Assembly (NCBI GenBank): GCA_043774925.1
Contig: JAYVSZ010000040.1
Span: forward strand, 29,905-93,904
Reading direction: 5' to 3'
Length of the DNA: 64,000 nt
DNA from: JAYVSZ01 sp043774925
GTDB taxonomy: Bacteria; Pseudomonadota; Gammaproteobacteria; Burkholderiales; Methylophilaceae
Under the pieces are notes generated by a model. The model had not been told where the DNA came from and ran no database searches. It saw nothing but the letters and a program-made list of their open reading frames with translations. Positions 7,360 to 16,754 of the stretch are shown here, piece by piece; the stretch's first letter is position 1, and each line of letters starts with the position of its first letter. Both the position numbers and the translations under genes were made by a program.

Positions 7360-8900
7360 ATTTGCTTAAAGTGCTTGCCACTGTTGGCAGTATGACCTTC
7401 GCCTCGCGCATTTTGGGCTTCGCGCGCGACACGCTGATTGCGCGGGTGTTTGGCGCAGGCGCGACGATGGATGCTTTTGTAGTGGCGTTTCGCATCCCAA
7501 ATTTGTTGCGTCGCATTTCTGCGGAAGGTGCTTTCTCACAGGCGTTTGTGCCAATTCTGGCGGAGTATAAAAATCAGCGCACACATAACGAAACACACGC
7601 GCTGATTAACCATGTGGCGACTCTGCTCGGTTTGTTTTTGGTGATGATTACGATTTTAGGCATGCTCGCCGCACCTTGGGTGGTCAATCTCACAGCTTCT
7701 GGCTTTTCGCACGATGCGGGCAAGTTTCAGCTCACGGTGGAGTTATTGCGCATCACATTTCCCTACATTTTCTTCATTTCGTTGGTGTCGCTGGCGGGTG
7801 GCGTGCTCAATACTTACGGCAATTTTTCTGTGCCGGCGTTTACGCCAGTGTGGCTCAATGTTGCGTTTATTGCTGCCGCGCTGCTGGTGGTGCCGTATTT
7901 TGGTGGTTCTATTAAAGTGTTGGCTTGGGCAGTGTTTGTTGGCGGTATTTTGCAGCTTTTGTATCAAATCCCATACTTGCTTAAAATTGGCCTCATTCCG
8001 CGCTACGCGCTAAACCTGCACGACGAAGGCGTATGGCGCATTTTAAAGCTCATGGGGCCCGCCATTTTTGGCGTTTCTATCGCGCAAATTTCTTTGCTGA
8101 TTAATACCAATGTCGCATCACACTTGGTCACAGGCAGCGTGTCCTGGCTGTATTATGCAGATCGTCTCATGGAGTTCCCGACTGGCGTTTTAGGCGTTGC
8201 ACTGGGCACCATTCTTTTGCCTAGCTTATCCAAGAGTGTCGCGGATAAGGCGGATAGTGAATACTCACAATTATTAGATTGGGGCTTGCGATTAAGCTTT
8301 ATTTTGGCCTTGCCCGCGGCGGTAGCTTTGGCGGTTTTGGCCACGCCGCTGGTGGCGGGGTTGTTTAAATATGGCGCATTTACCGCACAAGATACGTTGA
8401 TGACGCGTCAAGCATTGATGGCTTACAGTTTGGGTTTGCTCGGCTTGATTTTGGTGAAGGTGCTAGCGCCAGCGTTTTACTCTCGGCAGAACATTAAAAC
8501 ACCAGTCAAAATCGCCATTTTTACGCTCATCGCCACGCAAGCCATGAGCTTGTTTTTTGTGTTTGTGCTCAAATTGAATCACGCAGGTTTAGCACTAGCA
8601 ATTGGCCTAGGCGCTTGTATTAATGCGGGTCTGCTCTATTATCATCTACGAAAAAATGATGTGTTTAAACCGCAAGCGGGCTGGTTTCTGTTTGTTGGAA
8701 AATTGGCGATCGCCGTTGTTGCGATGGCTGCCGCATTACATTTTGCAGCGGGCGCCGATGCTCAATGGCTGGGTTATAAAGTAATGACTAAATTGATGTA
8801 TTTACTCGGCTTGCTGGTGCTGGGTTCGGGCGTGTATTTTGCCGCGCTGTATTTAATGGGCATTCGTGTGCAAGATTTTATGCGACGTAGCAAGATTTAG
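7356..8900 (+). CDS. murJ: Lipid II flippase MurJ
   Basis: MurJ moves the peptidoglycan precursor lipid II across the inner membrane. The 514-residue protein starts MNLLKVLATVGSMTFASRILGF and shows the family signature FRIPNLLRRISAEGAFSQAFVP (about residues 47-68) in pieces of normal order. About 14 hydrophobic segments follow, as expected for the MOP superfamily. The start overlaps a possible leader ORF. The stop is one base before ribF, so murJ, ribF, ileS and lspA probably form one unit. The grouping with ribF and ileS is common in Proteobacteria. Confidence 0.95.
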   Translation: MNLLKVLATVGSMTFASRILGFARDTLIARVFGAGATMDAFVVAFRIPNLLRRISAEGAFSQAFVPILAEYKNQRTHNETHALINHVATLLGLFLVMITILGMLAAPWVVNLTASGFSHDAGKFQLTVELLRITFPYIFFISLVSLAGGVLNTYGNFSVPAFTPVWLNVAFIAAALLVVPYFGGSIKVLAWAVFVGGILQLLYQIPYLLKIGLIPRYALNLHDEGVWRILKLMGPAIFGVSIAQISLLINTNVASHLVTGSVSWLYYADRLMEFPTGVLGVALGTILLPSLSKSVADKADSEYSQLLDWGLRLSFILALPAAVALAVLATPLVAGLFKYGAFTAQDTLMTRQALMAYSLGLLGLILVKVLAPAFYSRQNIKTPVKIAIFTLIATQAMSLFFVFVLKLNHAGLALAIGLGACINAGLLYYHLRKNDVFKPQAGWFLFVGKLAIAVVAMAAALHFAAGADAQWLGYKVMTKLMYLLGLLVLGSGVYFAALYLMGIRVQDFMRRSKI

Positions 8901-8901
8901 T

Positions 8902-9798
8902 ATGCAGGTTTTTAGGCATTTTCCAGCACAACCATGCGCGCCAATGGCGCTAGCAATTGGCAATTTTGATGGCATGCACCTTGGCCACCAAGCCCTGTTG
9001 GTACGCCTCGCAGAGGTATCTAAAGCAAAAAACTTAACGCCAGCGGTGATGACATTTGAGCCACATCCGCGCGAGTTTTTTAGCCCGCAAAACGCACCAG
9101 CGCGACTGACGACACTGCGCGAAAAACTGGAATATTTTGCCGAAGCGAATATCGAAAAAGTGTTTATTTGCGCGTTTAATCAAGCATTTGCGCAAATGTC
9201 TGCGCAAAATTTTATGCAGCATATTTTGCGCGAAAAACTTAACGCGAATACAATTTTGGTGGGTGAGGATTTTAAATTCGGCGCCAAGCGTGCGGGCGGC
9301 GTGGATGATTTTCGTGCGAATCATTTTGATTTAATTTCGCTGGCGCAGGTAAGTTGTGGCAATGCCCGTGTTTCCAGCACTTTGGTGCGCAACGCGCTGG
9401 CAGCGGGCGATTTGGCGCAAGCTATGCATTTGCTCGGCCGACCTTATAGCATCAGCGGCAAGGTGGTGCATGGCGCGCAACGTGGCCGTCAATTGGGCTT
9501 TCCAACGGCAAATATACACATGCGCCACGAGCGACCTGCCTTAACGGGCGTTTATGCGGTAAAATTGGACGGTTTGCCAAGTGTGGCAAATTTGGGCGTG
9601 CGACCGACCATTGCGGATGTGCCAAAATTGCTACTGGAAGTGCATGTGCTTGATTACGCAGGTGATTTATATGGTCGCCATGTGCATGTAGAATTTTTGC
9701 AAAAAATCCGCGAAGAAATAAAATTTGATGGTTTAGACGCGCTAAAAGCGCAAATTGCCAAAGATGTAACAATTGCAAAAGAATATTTTAAGAAGTGA
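8902..9798 (+). CDS. ribF: Bifunctional riboflavin kinase / FAD synthetase
   Basis: RibF phosphorylates riboflavin to FMN and adenylates it to FAD. I place the start at ATG 8902, just after the murJ stop, giving MQVFRHFPAQP; the frame is open further upstream but overlaps murJ. The N-terminal FAD synthetase domain shows AIGNFDGMHLGHQALL and TFEPHPREFF. The later segment ISSTLVRNAL-like (VSSTLVRNALAAGD) ends it. The C-terminal kinase domain has GKVVHGAQRGRQLGFPTAN and LTGVYAV. Length (298 residues) is normal. It ends 2 nt before ileS. Confidence 0.95.
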   Translation: MQVFRHFPAQPCAPMALAIGNFDGMHLGHQALLVRLAEVSKAKNLTPAVMTFEPHPREFFSPQNAPARLTTLREKLEYFAEANIEKVFICAFNQAFAQMSAQNFMQHILREKLNANTILVGEDFKFGAKRAGGVDDFRANHFDLISLAQVSCGNARVSSTLVRNALAAGDLAQAMHLLGRPYSISGKVVHGAQRGRQLGFPTANIHMRHERPALTGVYAVKLDGLPSVANLGVRPTIADVPKLLLEVHVLDYAGDLYGRHVHVEFLQKIREEIKFDGLDALKAQIAKDVTIAKEYFKK

Positions 9799-9800
9799 AC

Positions 9801-12719
9801 ATGAGCGAAGAAAACAAAGATTCAAAATACAAATTAAACTTGCCCGAAACGCCATTCCCCATGCGTGGCGATTTGGTTAAGCGTGAGCCTGCATGGCTTG
9901 CCGCTTGGCAGCAAAAAAAGCTGTATCAAAAAATCCGCGCTGCGCGCAAAGGTGCTAAAAAATTCATTCTGCATGATGGCCCGCCTTATGCCAATGGCGA
10001 TATACACATTGGCCACGCGGTGAATAAAATATTAAAAGACATCATCGTCAAATCCAAGACCATGAGTGGTTTTGATGCGCCCTACGTGCCAGGTTGGGAT
10101 TGTCATGGCTTGCCAATTGAGTTGGTGGTAGAAAAAGCGCATGGTAAAAATATTGACCCCGCGAAATTTCGTGAGCTTTGCCGTGCCTACGCCGCCGAGC
10201 AAGTAGAAAAGCAGAAAAAAGACTTTATCCGCCTAGGGGTGTTGGGCGATTGGGATAATCCTTACCTGACGATGGATTTCAAAACCGAAGCCGACATCAT
10301 GCGTGCGCTCGGTGAAATCTACAAGAATGGCTATTTATACCAAGGCAGCAAGCCTGTGCATTGGTGCGTAGATTGCGGCTCGGCTTTGGCTGAGGCTGAG
10401 GTGGAATATGAAGATGTCAATTCGCCCGCGATTGATGTGGGTTTTAAGGTGGTTGATAATGCCGCATTAAGCAAGGCGTTTGGCGTAGAGGTTAAAGGCG
10501 ATGCTTATGCAGTTATTTGGACGACCACGCCTTGGACGTTGCCTGCTAATCAGGCAGTAAGCGTGCATCCTGAGCTTGACTATGCTTTGGTTGAAACTGA
10601 GAAGGGTTTTTTGATTGTATTGCGGGATCTGGCTGAACTTAGTGAAGCGCAAGATTTAAGCAATGCCGAAGCGGAAGAACGAGGCTTGGGTCAGTTAAAA
10701 GAGTTCCTAAAAGATACTACACTTACGCTCAAAAGAAAGTATAAATTTGAAAAATGGCAGATTAGAGGAATAGTTACAGGTAGAAGCTTGGAATTTCTTC
10801 AGCTATATCATCCATTCGACAATCGCCAAGTGCCTATTATCACTGGCGAACACGTCACCACCGATGCTGGTACCGGCTTAGTGCATACCGCCGCCGCGCA
10901 TGGTAATGATGACTGGCTTGTGATGAAAGCTAACTTTCCTAACGAAAAGCCGCGCGTATTGATGGGTGGAGATGGTCGCTTTTTCAATAGCGAGTTGGTG
11001 GAGCTGGAAGGTATTCGCGGCTTAAGTCGTCAAGATGCCAACGAAGTGATTTTGGCGACCATGCAAAAAAATGACACACTGTTAGCCAGTGCCCGCTTGA
11101 ATCATAGCTTTCCGCATTGCTGGCGCCATAAAACGCCCTTAATGCAGCTTGCAACGCACCAATGGTTTGTTGGCATGAACGCGGAAGATGCAACTGGCAC
11201 TAGCTTGCGTGAGCATGCAAACAAAGCAGTAGATGCAACCGAATTTTTCCCCGCATGGGGTCGTGCGCGACTTGAGGCGATGATTAAAAATCGCCCTGAT
11301 TGGTGCGTTTCGCGTCAGCGTAACTGGGGCGTGCCAATGCCATTTTTTGTGCATAAAGAAAGCGGTGAGCCGCACCCAGAAACTGCACAATTGTTAGAAG
11401 CCGCTTGTTTGTTGGTGGAAAAAACAGGCGTTGAAGCGTGGTTTAGTTTAGATGAAGCTGCCTTTCTGCAAGCCAATACCAATGCGGCTTCCAGAGCATC
11501 TAACAACGAGTATAAAAAAGTCACTTATACCTTGGATGTGTGGTTTGATTCGGGCGCAACACATGCGGCGGTGCTTAAACGCCGCGCAGATTTGCAATAT
11601 CCCGCCGATATGTATTTAGAAGGTTCCGATCAGCATCGTGGCTGGTTTCAATCATCACTGTTAACTGGCTGCGCAATTGATGGCCACGCGCCATATAAAG
11701 CCTTGCTCACGCATGGTTTTGTGGTGGATGGTTCTGGCCATAAAATGAGTAAATCAAAGGGTAATGTGGTTGCACCGCAAAAGGTGATGGATACTTACGG
11801 CGCAGATATTCTGCGCCTTTGGGTGGCAAGTACCGATTATTCCGGCGAGCTGACCATTAGCGACGAAATTCTTAAACGCGTTGCTGATAGTTACCGCAAA
11901 ATCCGCAATACTTTACGCTTTTTATTGGCCAATTTGGCCGATTTTAATGCAAGCAAAGACTTATTGCCAGTTGAACAATGGTTAGAAATAGATCGTTACG
12001 CCTTGCATTTAACGCAAAAACTGCAAACCGAAGTGTTGGCTGATTATGAAAAATATGAATTCCACTTAGCGGTGCAAAAGTTTGTGGGTTTCTGTAACGA
12101 GGATTTAGGTGGATTTTACTTAGATATTCTTAAAGACAGGCTTTACACCGCTGGTGAAAACTCACCCGCGCGCCGCGCCGCGCAAAGCACGTTGCATCAT
12201 ATTACACACGCTTTAATGCGGCTAATGGCGCCGATTTTAAGCTTTACTGCGGATGAAATTTGGCAAACTTTGGGACTAAATGCAGACGAAACTGTGTTTA
12301 CTGAAGAGTGGTACAAGCTGCCAGCACACGACCTAAGCGAAGCAAGAATAAGTGCTTGGCAGGCAGTGGTTGCAGCGCGTGGTAATGCAGCAAAAGAAAT
12401 TGAAGTGCTGCGTGCAGAAGGTAAAGTAGGCTCCTCGTTACAGGCAGAGCTTGAAATACATGCGCCAGAAGGCTTATTTAATACGCTTGCTAGCTTGGGT
12501 GATGATTTGCGTTTTGCAATGATTACTTCAAGCGCCAAAGTGATTGAAGCGAAAAGTGAAGCGGCTCAGAAAATTGTTGTAAAAGCGAGCGCACATAAAA
12601 AATGTGACCGTTGTTGGCACTATCGCGCAGATGTTGGCGCTGACCCAGCGCATCCACACATTTGCGGGCGTTGCGTGAGCAATTTATTTGGTAAAGGCGA
12701 GCCACGTAAATATGCCTAA
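9801..12719 (+). CDS. ileS: Isoleucyl-tRNA synthetase with an extended editing domain
   Basis: IleRS charges tRNA-Ile. I choose ATG 9801 because an AAGAAG site precedes it. The HIGH motif is in PPYANGDIHIGHAVN and the KMSKS motif in DGSGHKMSKSKGNVV. The C-terminal zinc site has CDRCWHY and CGRCV. Most of the 972 residues align in order with bacterial IleRS. In the CP1 editing domain, between VLRDLAE and RGIVTGRSLEF, there appear to be about 35-40 extra residues (roughly 10635-10760). The DNA there is more AT-rich and uses different codons from the flanks. lspA starts inside the last codons. Confidence 0.96.
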   Translation: MSEENKDSKYKLNLPETPFPMRGDLVKREPAWLAAWQQKKLYQKIRAARKGAKKFILHDGPPYANGDIHIGHAVNKILKDIIVKSKTMSGFDAPYVPGWDCHGLPIELVVEKAHGKNIDPAKFRELCRAYAAEQVEKQKKDFIRLGVLGDWDNPYLTMDFKTEADIMRALGEIYKNGYLYQGSKPVHWCVDCGSALAEAEVEYEDVNSPAIDVGFKVVDNAALSKAFGVEVKGDAYAVIWTTTPWTLPANQAVSVHPELDYALVETEKGFLIVLRDLAELSEAQDLSNAEAEERGLGQLKEFLKDTTLTLKRKYKFEKWQIRGIVTGRSLEFLQLYHPFDNRQVPIITGEHVTTDAGTGLVHTAAAHGNDDWLVMKANFPNEKPRVLMGGDGRFFNSELVELEGIRGLSRQDANEVILATMQKNDTLLASARLNHSFPHCWRHKTPLMQLATHQWFVGMNAEDATGTSLREHANKAVDATEFFPAWGRARLEAMIKNRPDWCVSRQRNWGVPMPFFVHKESGEPHPETAQLLEAACLLVEKTGVEAWFSLDEAAFLQANTNAASRASNNEYKKVTYTLDVWFDSGATHAAVLKRRADLQYPADMYLEGSDQHRGWFQSSLLTGCAIDGHAPYKALLTHGFVVDGSGHKMSKSKGNVVAPQKVMDTYGADILRLWVASTDYSGELTISDEILKRVADSYRKIRNTLRFLLANLADFNASKDLLPVEQWLEIDRYALHLTQKLQTEVLADYEKYEFHLAVQKFVGFCNEDLGGFYLDILKDRLYTAGENSPARRAAQSTLHHITHALMRLMAPILSFTADEIWQTLGLNADETVFTEEWYKLPAHDLSEARISAWQAVVAARGNAAKEIEVLRAEGKVGSSLQAELEIHAPEGLFNTLASLGDDLRFAMITSSAKVIEAKSEAAQKIVVKASAHKKCDRCWHYRADVGADPAHPHICGRCVSNLFGKGEPRKYA

Positions 12720-13170
12720 TCTTTACAAATGGTTTGGCATTAGCGCAATCGTCATTGCGCTAGATTTATACACTAAGCAATTGATTCAAAATGTATTTAA
12801 ATTTGGTGAGCAGCTAAAAATCACCAGTTTTTTCGACATTGTGCATTTTCACAACGAGGGCGCGGCCTTTGGTTTTTTGAATAACGCAGGTGGTTGGCAA
12901 AAGTGGTTTTTTACAGGCATTGCCGCGGTGGCAAGTTTGGTGATGATTTATTTACTAAAAAAACATCATCAAGAGAGACTTTTTTGTTTTGGGTTGGCCT
13001 TAGTTTTGGGCGGTGCGCTGGGCAATTTGTACGACAGAGTAACGTTGGGCTATGTGGTGGACTTTTTAAATTTTCATTGGCAATACCATTACTTTCCAGC
13101 CTTTAACATTGCAGATAGCGCGATTTCTGTCGGCGTTGGCGTTTTGTTATTAGATAGTTTTAAGAAATAG
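12712..13170 (+). CDS. lspA: Lipoprotein signal peptidase (signal peptidase II)
   Basis: LspA cleaves the signal peptides of prolipoproteins in the inner membrane. The ATG at 12712 overlaps the end of ileS by 8 nt; the longer open frame upstream lies within ileS and is rejected. The protein has 152 residues, four hydrophobic segments, the ALDLYTKQ motif (18-22) and the two catalytic aspartates D117 (VVDFLNF) and D135 (NIADSAI). Several lipoproteins that would be its substrates, LptE among them, are encoded in the window. Confidence 0.96.
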   Translation: MPNLYKWFGISAIVIALDLYTKQLIQNVFKFGEQLKITSFFDIVHFHNEGAAFGFLNNAGGWQKWFFTGIAAVASLVMIYLLKKHHQERLFCFGLALVLGGALGNLYDRVTLGYVVDFLNFHWQYHYFPAFNIADSAISVGVGVLLLDSFKK

Positions 13171-13199
13171 CTTTTAAAACCAATGAGCGGGGGTGTGCA

Positions 13200-13592
13200 A
13201 TGGCTAAAATAGTGAAAACAGATGCAGAATGGAAGCAGCAACTGACGCCGATGCAATATGAGGTAACGCGCCATGCAGCCACAGAGCGTGCGGGTACTGG
13301 CGAGTATGCTTACCATGCTGAGCATGGCATTTACACTTGCGTTTGTTGCAATACACCGCTGTTTGAATCGGACACCAAGTTTGATGCGGGTTGCGGTTGG
13401 CCGAGTTATTTTAAGCCCTTAAACCCTGATAATGTGCGTGAGAATGTGGATAAAACGCATGGCATGATTCGCACTGAGGTCATCTGCAATGTGTGCGACG
13501 CGCACCTTGGGCACGTGTTCCCTGATGGGCCGCCGCCGACCGGTTTGCGCTATTGCATCAATTCCGCGTCGCTCAAATTTGACCCAGTTTGA
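13200..13592 (+). CDS. msrB: Peptide-methionine (R)-S-oxide reductase
   Basis: MsrB repairs R-methionine sulfoxide in proteins. The 130-residue protein has the two zinc CxxC pairs (C47/C50 and C96/C99), the GCGWPSY motif and the catalytic C119 in RYCINSASL. A GGGGGTG-like site precedes the ATG. No signal peptide is seen, so it acts in the cytoplasm. It lies 29 nt after lspA and meets the next gene tail to tail with 2 nt between the stops; no separate terminator was seen. Confidence 0.95.
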   Translation: MAKIVKTDAEWKQQLTPMQYEVTRHAATERAGTGEYAYHAEHGIYTCVCCNTPLFESDTKFDAGCGWPSYFKPLNPDNVRENVDKTHGMIRTEVICNVCDAHLGHVFPDGPPPTGLRYCINSASLKFDPV

Positions 13593-13594
13593 AG

Positions 13595-14512
13595 CTATTT
13601 CAATTTCTTAAAAGCCGTTAACACTAACAACACAATCGCGCCAGCCAATATGCCAACTAGCGCATTAGCGCCTTGCGTGATGGCGCCAGCCGCAAATCCA
13701 CTTGAATTTTCTACGATGTGTTCGACACCGTGATGCAGGGCGGGCAGGCCATGCACAAGGATGCCGCCACCCACAAGAAACATTGCGGCGGTGCCGACAA
13801 CAGATAAAAGCCGCATTAAATATGGCGTAACAGACACAAGGTTTTCGCCGATTTTGCGTTGAAATTGACGATAAAAATTGCTGCCTTTTTTCAACATTAA
13901 ATGCAGGCCAAGGTCATCAAGCTTAACGATACCCGCAACTAAGCCATAAACGCCGATAGTCATGATGATGGCGATTGCGCAGACCACAGCGACTTGTTTA
14001 CCAAAAGCGGCAGTGGCAACGGTGCCCAGCGCGATAACAATAATTTCCGCGGAAAGCACAAAATCAGTACGTATTGCGCCTTTAATTTTATCTTTTTCAA
14101 ATGCCACCATATCGATTTGATGGTCTTCTAGCGCGTGTTCTAGGTCTGCCTCGTGCGCCTCGATTTCGGTGGGTGAGTGCATCAATTTATGTGCGAGTTT
14201 CTCTACGCCTTCAAAACACAAATAAGCGCCGCCAATCATCAGTAGCGGCGTAATCAACCAAGGCACAAAATAGCTAATTGCCAGTGCAGCAGGCACTAAA
14301 ATCAGCTTATTCACAAACGAACCCTTGGCCACAGCCCACACCACAGGTAGCTCGCGCTCGGCATTTACGCCACTCACTTGTTGCGCGTTCAGTGCTAAAT
14401 CATCACCAAGCACGCCCGCAGTTTTTGTGGCAGCGACTTTGGTCATCAGCGCAACATCGTCCAAAATCGTTGTAATGTCGTCGAGAAGTGCTAATAAACT
14501 GCCTGCGGCCAT
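13595..14512 (-). CDS. DUF808 family inner membrane protein
   Basis: The protein (305 residues) belongs to the DUF808/YedI family, whose role is unknown. It opens with MAAGSLLALLDDITTILDDVA, continues with KTAGVLGDDLALNAQQV and carries about six hydrophobic segments, including VPAALAISYFVPWLITPLLM. The family pattern KTAGVLGDDLAL-x-Q-QV is well kept. It stands alone on the minus strand, convergent with msrB and divergent from the DUF2946 gene. Nothing in the context points to a function. Confidence 0.85.
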   Translation of the reverse strand: MAAGSLLALLDDITTILDDVALMTKVAATKTAGVLGDDLALNAQQVSGVNAERELPVVWAVAKGSFVNKLILVPAALAISYFVPWLITPLLMIGGAYLCFEGVEKLAHKLMHSPTEIEAHEADLEHALEDHQIDMVAFEKDKIKGAIRTDFVLSAEIIVIALGTVATAAFGKQVAVVCAIAIIMTIGVYGLVAGIVKLDDLGLHLMLKKGSNFYRQFQRKIGENLVSVTPYLMRLLSVVGTAAMFLVGGGILVHGLPALHHGVEHIVENSSGFAAGAITQGANALVGILAGAIVLLVLTAFKKLK

Positions 14513-14646
14513 GGTGTTCTTTCAAAATTTTATACACATATTATAAGAGATTATGGCGATTTAAATTGAAAAGGGCTAAAGCAAATGCCAAAAAAGTAGT
14601 AGAACACAGTAGTGCCTTTGTAATTTCAAACAGTATAATTCAGGGT

Positions 14647-15075
14647 ATGTTATTGCGTAGTTATCAACAAATTGCCAGCAAAATCGCCATTTTCTTGGTG
14701 GTGTTTGCATCGCTTGCGCCCAGCGTTTCTCACGCTTTAGCTGCGCAAAGCAATGGTAGTTTTTTGCAAGAAATTTGTTCTAGTAACGGTATTAGAAAAA
14801 TTGTCATTCAAACTATCACCACCAAAGGCCAGCAACTTTCTACGGTTTTTGATGCAAAAAATTCACAACGAACACCTGCAAGCGCTGTGCTGCATTTAGA
14901 GCATTGCCCGTTCTGTGGTAGCGCTGTTGCAAATGTAGCCATTGCGCCATCACCCGCATGGATATTGATGCTTGCAGAGCAAGCCAAGACAGTTTCTTAC
15001 GTCGATGTAACACCCTTTCAAACCGCTTTTCTTCAAACAGCGCATCCCACGCGCGCGCCACCTGGGCTCATTTAA
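14647..15075 (+). CDS. DUF2946 family secreted protein
   Basis: I start this at ATG 14647, which gives MLLRSYQQIASKIAIFLVVFA, a signal-like hydrophobic N-terminus. The frame is open upstream but the extra part is basic and untypical. The core has LEHCPFCGS, the CxxC signature of DUF2946, and a proline-rich end HPTRAPPGLI. DUF2946 proteins are often found beside genes for metal uptake or copper handling. Here the next gene encodes an outer-membrane-type protein, which fits such a role, but that is inference. Confidence 0.75.
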   Translation: MLLRSYQQIASKIAIFLVVFASLAPSVSHALAAQSNGSFLQEICSSNGIRKIVIQTITTKGQQLSTVFDAKNSQRTPASAVLHLEHCPFCGSAVANVAIAPSPAWILMLAEQAKTVSYVDVTPFQTAFLQTAHPTRAPPGLI

Positions 15076-15133
15076 ATAGCTGTTCTAATTCGCTTTTTTA
15101 AGCGAAATTTTCTATTTATTTTGGGAGTAAATC

Positions 15134-16087
15134 ATGTTGTATCAACAAAAAATCGCATTAGTTTTCGCCTTCTCAATTTTACCTTTTAACGCATACGCCA
15201 GCTGTGGTGGGGCGTTTTGCACGCTTAATACCGATGCAGGCGTTCAGGGAACCTGGAATAAACCTGGGGTACGTTTGGATATACGAGGTGAATTTATCGA
15301 CCAAGATCAATTGCGCCACGGATCAAGTAAAGCTACGCCTTCTGGCGAAGTGAATGAACATGACGAAACACGCACGCTTAACCGTAACTTTTTAGCCACT
15401 TTAGATTGGAATATCAATCAAGACTGGGGCGTAACGCTGCGCGTGCCATTTGTAAACCGCTCGCACAACCATATTTTTAATGCGGATGATGGCGCAGGTG
15501 GTATTGCGCCAGAAGTGGAAAGCTGGAAATTTACGAGCATTGGCGATATGCAAGCGTTAGCGCGCTACAACTTTTTTAGCGACGGCAATAGTAATGCTGG
15601 GGTGCGTTTTGGTCTTAAATTGCCCACGGGAAGCACTAGCAAAAACAATGGTACCGAAAATGCAGAGCGCACCTTGCAACCTGGTTCTGGCAGTGTAGAT
15701 ACCTTGCTTGGTGCATATTACAACCAGCGTCATGGCGCTATTAATTGGTTCGTGCAAGGCATGTGGCAACAAACTGTACACGATAGAGATGACTTTAAGC
15801 CAGGCACCAAGCTGGCTGTAGATGCGGGATTAAGCTATGCTGCAACGCCAGACTTAAGTTTAATGTTGCAAACCAATCTTCAATATAAAGCCAAAGACAG
15901 TGGCGCTAATGCCGAACCCAAAGATTCCGGCGGTCACTCTATCAGCATTAGTCCAGGGTTAGCTTACAAATTGACAGAAGGCACGCAAATTTATGGCTTT
16001 GTGCAAAAACCACTTCATCAATACGTGAACGGCGCTCAACTCACTTCAGATTGGTCGGTGGCGCTTGGCTTAAGCACGTATTTTTAA
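15134..16087 (+). CDS. Outer-membrane beta-barrel-like protein, possibly metal-related
   Basis: The 317-residue protein starts with a signal peptide (LVFAFSILPFNAYAS) and a CGGAFC segment. It then shows alternating polar and aromatic strands such as WGVTLRVPFVNRS, GVRFGLKLPTGS and GINWFVQGMW-like stretches, ending in a terminal phenylalanine (LGLSTYF), as outer-membrane barrels do. A GGGAG site lies before the ATG. It follows the DUF2946 gene. Proteins of this type are often annotated as transporters next to copper genes; I cannot prove the substrate. Confidence 0.7.
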   Translation: MLYQQKIALVFAFSILPFNAYASCGGAFCTLNTDAGVQGTWNKPGVRLDIRGEFIDQDQLRHGSSKATPSGEVNEHDETRTLNRNFLATLDWNINQDWGVTLRVPFVNRSHNHIFNADDGAGGIAPEVESWKFTSIGDMQALARYNFFSDGNSNAGVRFGLKLPTGSTSKNNGTENAERTLQPGSGSVDTLLGAYYNQRHGAINWFVQGMWQQTVHDRDDFKPGTKLAVDAGLSYAATPDLSLMLQTNLQYKAKDSGANAEPKDSGGHSISISPGLAYKLTEGTQIYGFVQKPLHQYVNGAQLTSDWSVALGLSTYF

Positions 16088-16108
16088 AAAATAATCAGGA
16101 AAATTATA

Positions 16109-16186
16109 ATGAAATACACAACAAAATTGCTGCAACGCGCAGTTTTAGTTTATATTAATCATTGGTTTATGTTAAAAACTGTTTGA
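16109..16186 (+). CDS. Very short ORF after the outer-membrane gene
   Basis: An AGGA site and a suitable spacer precede ATG 16109, which opens a 25-residue frame starting MKYTTKLLQRAVLVYI. The start looks like the first part of a signal peptide. It may be the leftover of a longer exported protein whose remainder was deleted, or a chance frame. Confidence 0.3.
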   Translation: MKYTTKLLQRAVLVYINHWFMLKTV

Positions 16187-16201
16187 ATTAAAAATAGCCA
16201 A

Positions 16202-16690
16202 ATGAATAAACTTATTTTTTTAGCGTTATTGTTAAGCGCAAGTATAAATACAAGTGCGCAGGCGGCATCAGCAGAAGATTGCGTCGCGGCGGATGTGACG
16301 GATAGTCACGGCGTAAAATTGACTTTTTCGCAACACGCGTTTGAAAATGGCGCATACGATTTAGTGATAGCGCAATCACCAGACGACATCAAGCGCGTGA
16401 CTTTTGAACATGCTAAAACCTGCACATATCAAGCGCTGGCAATTGCTGAGGGCGTAGGCTGGGGTTGGCATCTGGCTTGGGCTGATGCAAAAGCTGTGTA
16501 CATTGCCCGTATGGATGGCGAGGCTTGGGTGTCGAGCGTCCCTAAGAAAATCGCGGCAGAAAACACGCGTGAATTACGCTTTACACAAAACGCGGGTTTG
16601 CTTACGCTCAACTGGCAAGCGGGCGGGGCAAGTTACAGCATGCAATCGGGTGACGAAGGGCGTAGCTGGCAACTCCCCGCCAAAAATTAG
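16202..16690 (+). CDS. Small exported protein, unknown
   Basis: The 162-residue protein has a clear signal peptide, MNKLIFLALLLSASINTSAQA, with cleavage near AQAA. The mature part has two cysteines, one near its start (EDC) and one in AKTCTYQAL, which could form a disulfide. It also has many tryptophans and short strand-like stretches. I do not recognise a family. It lies after the outer-membrane gene and 64 nt before the clpB start, and may belong with the former. It has no membrane segment beyond the signal. Confidence 0.6.
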   Translation: MNKLIFLALLLSASINTSAQAASAEDCVAADVTDSHGVKLTFSQHAFENGAYDLVIAQSPDDIKRVTFEHAKTCTYQALAIAEGVGWGWHLAWADAKAVYIARMDGEAWVSSVPKKIAAENTRELRFTQNAGLLTLNWQAGGASYSMQSGDEGRSWQLPAKN

Positions 16691-16754
16691 CGGCAATTGT
16701 TTTTTGCAAATTCGTCACCATTTAAGTTTTAATTAAACCTGAATGGAGACGAAA

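Noticed and set aside
9137..9544. Plus-strand ORFs in other frames inside ribF
   Set aside because: They overlap a well-supported gene, have no ribosome sites and show the Arg/Cys-rich composition typical of shadow frames.
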